Shown here one piece after another: positions 60,309 through 64,000 of a DNA stretch of 64,000 nt (the stretch's first letter is position 1; the number at the start of each line of letters is the position of its first letter). The notes under the pieces are model-generated. The model ran no database searches and was not told where the DNA came from. It saw only the letters and a program-made list of their open reading frames with translations. This DNA is from Bacteroidales bacterium (GTDB taxonomy: Bacteria; Bacteroidota; Bacteroidia; Bacteroidales; F082): NCBI GenBank assembly GCA_017427985.1, contig JAFRRS010000002.1, positions 62,001-126,000 on the forward strand, read 5' to 3'. The position numbers and the translations under genes were made by a program.

Positions 60309-61481
60309 TTAAGAGAGTTTTGTTGTGTAGCCGATTTTGATTCTGACTTTTCTCATGACGCCTTTTGCGACATTCTTGATGACGATCTCAACCTCTGATG
60401 ACGATAGCACGTTCTGTTCCGGATCAATCTCCACCTTATATCCCGACAACTCACCTTTCTTTTCCATGTCCTCAAGCGCCATGCCGGCGACCTCTTGAAG
60501 ATATGCAACGGTCTGCTGGTCGAGATTACCTGTATCGGCATCAACCTTCAGCGGCATGCCGAGTTTAGGCGTGACATAGGCAGTTATGCCGCGCACAGCC
60601 TTATCCATGGTTCTGACGCTTTCAATTGTGCAGTAGTCAGATGTGGCAAGGTCAAGAGTCCAAGAGTCGTTGAAATACGAACCGGCAAGACCTGGATATG
60701 TGCGCAGGAAGATGTATTGCGATGCGTCGAGACCTTCAATGACTGCGGTGTCAACAGTATTGAACAACGTGCCGTCACCGAATGCAGGCACCGACACGCC
60801 TGAAGGGAATTTCTCAACATAAGAGATGCTTTCATGCACCGACGCGAGACTGACACATGCCAGGAGGATGCCAATCAATGAAACGGTGTTTTTAGGGGTT
60901 GCGTTTGCCGTTGCCGTAAACAGATCAGCGGCGGTTCCCTCTCCGTCCTGGGCGATAACAACACTGACATTCTTCTGTCCGGTCACTGCTATGGCCGCAG
61001 GAAGTGAGTTGAGTGCTGCAATTTTAGGAGCGTATAAAATAGAGCACGGCGTGCCTTTTGTCTCAAAGTAAGTGCCGATTCCCTGCAGCGCGGTCACATC
61101 AGCTGCAGCGAATGCTTTCGCACCTGCCCATACGCCGATTTGTCTCAACTTACCATTGGCGAAAACCTGCAAGGTTTTAAGCTCGGCGAATGTTGACGGA
61201 GCACTGGTCGAAATTCCGACATAAAGTGATATGGCCGGATTGATGCGGAAAATCTCCGACAACTGATAATGGAGCACCTTGATGAACCAGCTCGCGTTGT
61301 CGGATGTGATACCGAGTTCCTCCGCCTTCTCGATAGTCGATATGGCCTTGAACTGGTCGGTACCTGAGAACCCTGACGGATAAGCGTCGAAGCCGTAGAG
61401 CATCAGACCAGAAATATGGTCTTCGCCAGGCAGTGTTTTCGGGACGCCTCCGTTTTGTCTTTGGATGCTAAGTTTATTCAT
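60309..61481 (-). CDS. contractile tail sheath (DUF2586-like)
   Basis: A 390-residue sheath protein. The N-terminal region is IQRQNGGVPKTLPGEDHISG and YPSGFSGTDQFKAISTIEKA. The C-terminal sheath-like domain has RTYPGLAGSYFNDSWTL, VRTMDKAVRGITAYVTPKLG and EIVIKNVAKGVMRKVRIKIG. This is the DUF2586/sheath pattern of Mu-like and Bacteroidetes phages. It shows that the tail is contractile. It overlaps the upstream small gene by 8 bp. Confidence 0.88.
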   Translation of the reverse strand: MNKLSIQRQNGGVPKTLPGEDHISGLMLYGFDAYPSGFSGTDQFKAISTIEKAEELGITSDNASWFIKVLHYQLSEIFRINPAISLYVGISTSAPSTFAELKTLQVFANGKLRQIGVWAGAKAFAAADVTALQGIGTYFETKGTPCSILYAPKIAALNSLPAAIAVTGQKNVSVVIAQDGEGTAADLFTATANATPKNTVSLIGILLACVSLASVHESISYVEKFPSGVSVPAFGDGTLFNTVDTAVIEGLDASQYIFLRTYPGLAGSYFNDSWTLDLATSDYCTIESVRTMDKAVRGITAYVTPKLGMPLKVDADTGNLDQQTVAYLQEVAGMALEDMEKKGELSGYKVEIDPEQNVLSSSEVEIVIKNVAKGVMRKVRIKIGYTTKLS

Positions 61482-61692
61482 TTTTGTTGGTTTTGCGTTT
61501 GACTTTAATTACACTTTTGTCAGACAGTGAAGATGCCAAGAGAGCAGCTTCGTTTTCAGATGTAAAAACGCGACCGTTGGCTGTGACAAACACTTCTGCA
61601 ACAGACTCGTCGCAATTGAGAAGTGTGTCTTCTCCAATTTTAGTCAGTACGGTATCGCCTATTGTCGCGTTTTTTTGGTTTTTATTTGCCAT
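61474..61692 (-). CDS. small phage protein upstream of the sheath
   Basis: A 72-residue protein with short strands (IGDTVLTKIGEDTLLNCDES, VAEVFVTANGRVFTSENE) and a basic end (VIKVKRKTNKNE). No family is recognised. It lies where tail-completion or neck proteins are found in myoviruses and overlaps the sheath gene by 8 bp, suggesting coupled translation. It could be a sheath accessory protein. Confidence 0.6.
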   Translation of the reverse strand: MANKNQKNATIGDTVLTKIGEDTLLNCDESVAEVFVTANGRVFTSENEAALLASSLSDKSVIKVKRKTNKNE

Positions 61693-61695
61693 TTG

Positions 61696-62220
61696 TTATC
61701 GTTTTAAATAGAGTTTAATTCCAATTAAAACAGCCAAGGCTGCTATTAGCGTCAGGAACAGGCGACCCAGATATATTTGGATGATTTGCCACCCCGTGAG
61801 CTGTCTTTCCACCTCTTTGACTTGAGTTTCCAGACTACGCTCCAGTTCCTTGATTTTGCGGTCGCGAATCTTCAGCAGCAGCTCAAGGCTGTCTGTGTTG
61901 CAGTTTACTTCAAAGAGCGTTGTAGAGTCTGTTCTGGTGATACTTGCACCGGTGCTTGTGTTTCTGCCGTTGACGGCCTGGAGCTCTTTCAGCAGGACGT
62001 TTCCGGTACTGTCGCATTCAAGCCAGGCACGCAACCACGCGGAGTCTGCCGGCAGCTTGATGATACTGTCATGCCACCTGTCCTCTACAATGACACTGTC
62101 ATTTCTCTGAAATATTATCAGCGGCTGCTTGCTTCTGCAGCTCGTGCTTGACAGGGCAGTCATTATTATGAGGGCATGTATTAACCCCGTTAACAGCATT
62201 GCGTAGTTTGATGACTTCAC
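61696..62220 (-). CDS. spanin-like protein (lipobox start, C-terminal membrane helix)
   Basis: A 174-residue protein with two membrane-targeting ends. The N-terminus has a signal sequence ending in a lipobox-like LSSTSC. The middle is periplasmic with a coiled coil (LELLLKIRDRKIKELERSLE). The C-terminus is one membrane helix (LFLTLIAALAVLIGIKLYL). An outer-membrane lipid plus an inner-membrane C-terminus is the design of unimolecular spanins, which fuse the two membranes in lysis. It lies next to the holin-like and lysozyme genes. The role is inferred from topology and place. Confidence 0.65.
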   Translation of the reverse strand: MKSSNYAMLLTGLIHALIIMTALSSTSCRSKQPLIIFQRNDSVIVEDRWHDSIIKLPADSAWLRAWLECDSTGNVLLKELQAVNGRNTSTGASITRTDSTTLFEVNCNTDSLELLLKIRDRKIKELERSLETQVKEVERQLTGWQIIQIYLGRLFLTLIAALAVLIGIKLYLKR

Positions 62221-62407
62221 GTTGTAATGGTTTGACTATATTTTTCTTAAACTCGTCAACATATTGTTGAGCAAGATTCATCTCCTTCTGCTTTATGTCA
62301 GCCGCTATTGACTCTATCTCCTTTTTGTGCTTACGACCACTGGTGAACCATCCGCAAGCGACGAGCAATGTTATGATGTCTCGTATTATATCGATGTATT
62401 TTTCCAT
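62099..62407 (-). CDS. holin-like / membrane lysis protein
   Basis: A 102-residue protein with one N-terminal membrane segment (IIRDIITLLVACGWF) and a basic coiled coil (RKHKKEIESIAADIKQKEMN), followed by a Cys-containing tail (NTCPHNNDCPVKHELQ). It is 1 bp after the lysozyme gene and overlaps the spanin-like gene by 122 bp in another frame. A holin role for exporting the signal-less lysozyme is likely. An antiholin or Rz-like role is possible. Confidence 0.6.
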   Translation of the reverse strand: MEKYIDIIRDIITLLVACGWFTSGRKHKKEIESIAADIKQKEMNLAQQYVDEFKKNIVKPLQREVIKLRNAVNGVNTCPHNNDCPVKHELQKQAAADNISEK

Positions 62408-62408
62408 A

Positions 62409-62849
62409 TTATTCAGTCTTAAAGTACAAATCTGCCTCCTTGACGCGACGTCTCAAAAGCCCTTCCAGTTCAACCTTTTTATCGCCGACGGTAGCGTATT
62501 TCCAACGCTTGAACTCGTCTCTGATTTTAGGATTATTGCTGTCGGATACCACAAGGCGGCGCAGCGTGGAATTGGTGAAAGCCACAGTGCCGACATTGAA
62601 TACGAATGAGACAAGGGCATCGAATTGGCTTTGCCTGAACACACCGGCTTTTGATACGCAAGCCTCGGCGACAGCGATATCGTCGGCTAAAAGCTTTTCG
62701 GCTTCCGCAACGGATATGCTCTGTCCTTCCCTGACACCTCCGGTGTGCCCCCAGCCGATGGTGAAACGTCCTGCAGGACACATGTAGGCCTTCAGATGCA
62801 GGGACTCAAAGCCCTTGATAAATTCGATACCCTTGCCGCTCGTTTTCAT
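62409..62849 (-). CDS. phage lysozyme (GH24 endolysin)
   Basis: A 146-residue T4-type lysozyme that cleaves peptidoglycan at lysis. The catalytic triad is E15, C24 and T30, spaced Glu-8-Cys-5-Thr (FIKGFESLHLKAYMCPAG, then TIGWGHTGG); many phage members use Cys in place of Asp at the second position. The QFDALVSFVFNVG motif and WKYATVGDKKVELEGLLRRR end are typical. No signal peptide is present, so it needs a holin. Its neighbours are the holin- and spanin-like genes. Confidence 0.93.
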   Translation of the reverse strand: MKTSGKGIEFIKGFESLHLKAYMCPAGRFTIGWGHTGGVREGQSISVAEAEKLLADDIAVAEACVSKAGVFRQSQFDALVSFVFNVGTVAFTNSTLRRLVVSDSNNPKIRDEFKRWKYATVGDKKVELEGLLRRRVKEADLYFKTE

Positions 62850-62850
62850 G

Positions 62851-63246
62851 CTATAATTTGTCAGATAGTCGCGGATTGTATTTGCTGCCTGGTACAGATG
62901 CCGGATGTCGGTTTAAATAAGTGTAATTAGAACCTGCACATTTTGAGGGACTATATCCAAACAGGAGCAATGGATTATCAGTGTCGAATTCATAACGGTA
63001 CTTGACAGCCAATGCCTCCATTGCCACATTAGGGCAAGGCATGACTGGTGTATAGCCTGATTCGACTGTAACGTCCATAACGCAAGTAGGCATCTGGTAT
63101 TCGGCATAGGTGTATTCCACCTGTTCTGCCGGACACACGACAACTGCGGTCTGGTCGTAGATACGATAATTCATCGGATTGCAATTTGCCGCACTGGCTG
63201 CAATCATGGCCAAAGTCAAGGCGGCGAAAAGAATGAGCTTTTTCAT
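62851..63246 (-). CDS. small secreted phage protein
   Basis: About 131 residues. The start at 63246 gives a signal peptide (MKKLILFAALTLAMIAASAA). The mature part has four cysteines and Pro-rich strands (TAVVVCPAEQVEYTYAEYQM; YTPVMPCPNVAMEALAVKYR). No family is recognised. It lies between the head-side and lysis genes. A phage-coded secreted protein could alter the infected cell's envelope, for instance in superinfection exclusion; this is a guess from location. Confidence 0.55.
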   Translation of the reverse strand: MKKLILFAALTLAMIAASAANCNPMNYRIYDQTAVVVCPAEQVEYTYAEYQMPTCVMDVTVESGYTPVMPCPNVAMEALAVKYRYEFDTDNPLLLFGYSPSKCAGSNYTYLNRHPASVPGSKYNPRLSDKL

Positions 63247-63274
63247 TGTGTTTGATTTTTTGTTGGTTGAATAA

Positions 63275-63664
63275 TTAGATTGCAAGGAATGTTTCACCAT
63301 CCCACATGAGTTGCTTGCTTACCTTGGTCGAAGCGGTTCCAGCAAGTGTCGCCACTGTGTCTTCACCGATCTTGACCGTGATGTTTCTTGCCGTTGAATC
63401 TGATGTCCAGCTGACAATGACTACAGCACCCACATTGAGGTTGGCGGCTACAGGGGCAAGGGTCAATGTTGTGGCCGCTGAAAGGCTGCCGAGTTTGACA
63501 ATGGTTCTTTCCCTGTTGATGGCTACGCTTGCGGCGTTTGCCGATACTGTGGGGCTGACGGCTTCTGCAGTCGGGAAGATGGCTTTCACCTTCTTGTTTG
63601 TGTCCCCGGGGATGTTTGGAGCTTCAAAACTATAGCTCGAACCGTTTTCTTTGTTGATGAACAT
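63275..63664 (-). CDS. head decoration-like protein
   Basis: A 129-residue beta-rich protein of low-complexity Ala/Val/Thr composition (VSANAASVAINRERTIVKLG; AATTLTLAPVAANLNVGA) ending in KVSKQLMWDGETFLAI. It follows the capsid gene by 25 bp, the usual place for a decoration or capsid fibre protein. There is no signal peptide. The family is not recognised and the role is inferred from position. Confidence 0.5.
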   Translation of the reverse strand: MFINKENGSSYSFEAPNIPGDTNKKVKAIFPTAEAVSPTVSANAASVAINRERTIVKLGSLSAATTLTLAPVAANLNVGAVVIVSWTSDSTARNITVKIGEDTVATLAGTASTKVSKQLMWDGETFLAI

Positions 63665-63689
63665 GATAATTTGTTTTTAATGTTGAACA

Positions 63690-63998
63690 TTAGGCTGTTT
63701 CCTGATAAATGAGGCAGACGCCCTTCTTGTCGCTGCGCATGTATTGTCCGCCGGCACGTACCAAAGCCGAGATTACATCGCCGTAGTATGCGGCCTGGTT
63801 CTCGTTGTCGAACAGTTTGGTCTGGCCGATAGCGCGTGACACACAGCCGTCATGCCATGCGATACCTGCTGCTGAGTCGGTGGCGGCTTCAGATGTCCAT
63901 GCTTTCATGTTGCCGGCTGCCGAAGCTTTGGCGACTTTTGAACGCATATAGAAATCAAAACCGAGATAGTTTCCGACGATACCTCTCTTCAGGTCTGC
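63690..63998 (-). CDS. major capsid protein, C-terminal part (runs off the window)
   Basis: The frame continues to the window end, so only the last 102 or so residues are visible: KRGIVGNYLGFDFYMRSKVA, then a WHDGCVSRAIGQTKLFDNEN segment and VISALVRAGGQYMRSDKKGV. The GxxxGFDxYxR...AWH..xVxRAxG pattern resembles the C-terminal region of P22- or HK97-type coat proteins. The coat-protein call fits its place ahead of the decoration-like gene. The internal Met at 63947 is not taken as start because the frame stays open to the edge. Confidence 0.6.
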   Translation of the reverse strand, partial: ADLKRGIVGNYLGFDFYMRSKVAKASAAGNMKAWTSEAATDSAAGIAWHDGCVSRAIGQTKLFDNENQAAYYGDVISALVRAGGQYMRSDKKGVCLIYQETA

Positions 63999-64000
63999 CA

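Larger units (their letters stand above)
45591..64000 (-). mobile_element. contractile-tailed (myovirus-like) prophage, right part outside the window
   Basis: An unbroken run of minus-strand phage genes (one plus-strand insertion) in the order capsid end, lysis, sheath, tube, chaperone, tape measure, hub, spike, baseplate, fibre, DGR, methylase and ThyA-like. Sheath plus tape measure plus baseplate J shows a contractile tail, and the capsid fragment argues for a full phage rather than a tailocin. The left edge is placed after the terminator at 45560. Integrase, transposase, terminase and portal genes would lie to the right, so the integration type cannot be told. Confidence 0.88.

Noticed and set aside
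45591..64000. Tailocin (headless phage tail) instead of a prophage
   Set aside because: A capsid-like C-terminus and a decoration-like gene occur at the right edge; a full head module probably lies beyond, though this was not seen.
1..64000. tRNA, rRNA and riboswitch genes
   Set aside because: None recognised by reading both strands; weak or divergent structures could be missed without a covariance search.

Overview
The window looks like a chromosomal segment of a gut-type Bacteroidales bacterium (phylum Bacteroidetes) carrying an accessory/defence-like island and most of the tail half of a contractile-tailed prophage. The assignment rests on type IX secretion C-terminal domains, Bacteroidetes-type promoters (TTG, 19-21 nt, TAnnTTTG), menaquinone genes, host-glycan hydrolases (GH20 hexosaminidase, GH29 fucosidase) and the general gene content. 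No rRNA, tRNA or CRISPR array was seen.

Host core, about 1-19.3 kb: a GH20 lipoprotein, a von Willebrand A protein, a sigma-factor-like protein, then a tight minus-strand run (free Met-sulfoxide reductase, menA, menG, rarA, a C69 dipeptidase, a DUF456 membrane protein). Two plus-strand envelope genes follow, then DUF58, trxA, an unusually long dnaE with a fused N-terminal proofreading exonuclease, and rpsP.

Accessory island, about 19.3-32.3 kb, all genes on the minus strand and visibly AT-rich in parts. It holds a stand-alone degenerate DnaE fragment, a secreted triple zinc-ribbon-like protein, two intact DUF262 (GmrSD-like) genes plus a truncated third, an apparent HsdR stub joined to a displaced Asp-box repeat copy, and a very tight operon: Nmad2 - Nmad3 - WYL regulator - DEDDh exonuclease - unknown protein. 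YopX-like, RhuM-Fic and several tiny genes complete it. The nucleotide-modification-associated domains, nuclease families and regulator suggest a system that makes, senses or attacks modified DNA; this is inference.

Host core, about 32.3-45.5 kb: an N-domain-less ClpB, T9SS-sorted secreted proteins, DUF1573, yajC, a YbbR protein and coaE, then a sugar-use cluster (GH29 fucosidase, galactokinase overlapping a secreted adhesin-like gene, a sugar nucleotidyltransferase, a FucP-type permease).

Prophage, about 45.6 kb to the window end, transcribed right to left: capsid C-terminus, a decoration-like protein, a lysis set (holin-like, GH24 lysozyme, spanin-like), sheath, tube, tail chaperone with an apparent programmed -1 frameshift, tape measure, hub, spike, baseplate, fibre genes, then a complete diversity-generating retroelement (DGR). 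The DGR has a target gene with a C-terminal variable repeat, a terminator-like hairpin, a separate promoter, a template repeat, a reverse transcriptase with an extra C-terminal domain, and a small downstream gene. Template and variable repeats match over 112 bp with 20 differences, all at template adenines, which shows adenine-specific mutagenic retrohoming directly. A Dam-like methylase and a ThyA-family protein with an Asp at the dUMP/dCMP-discriminating position end the prophage side.
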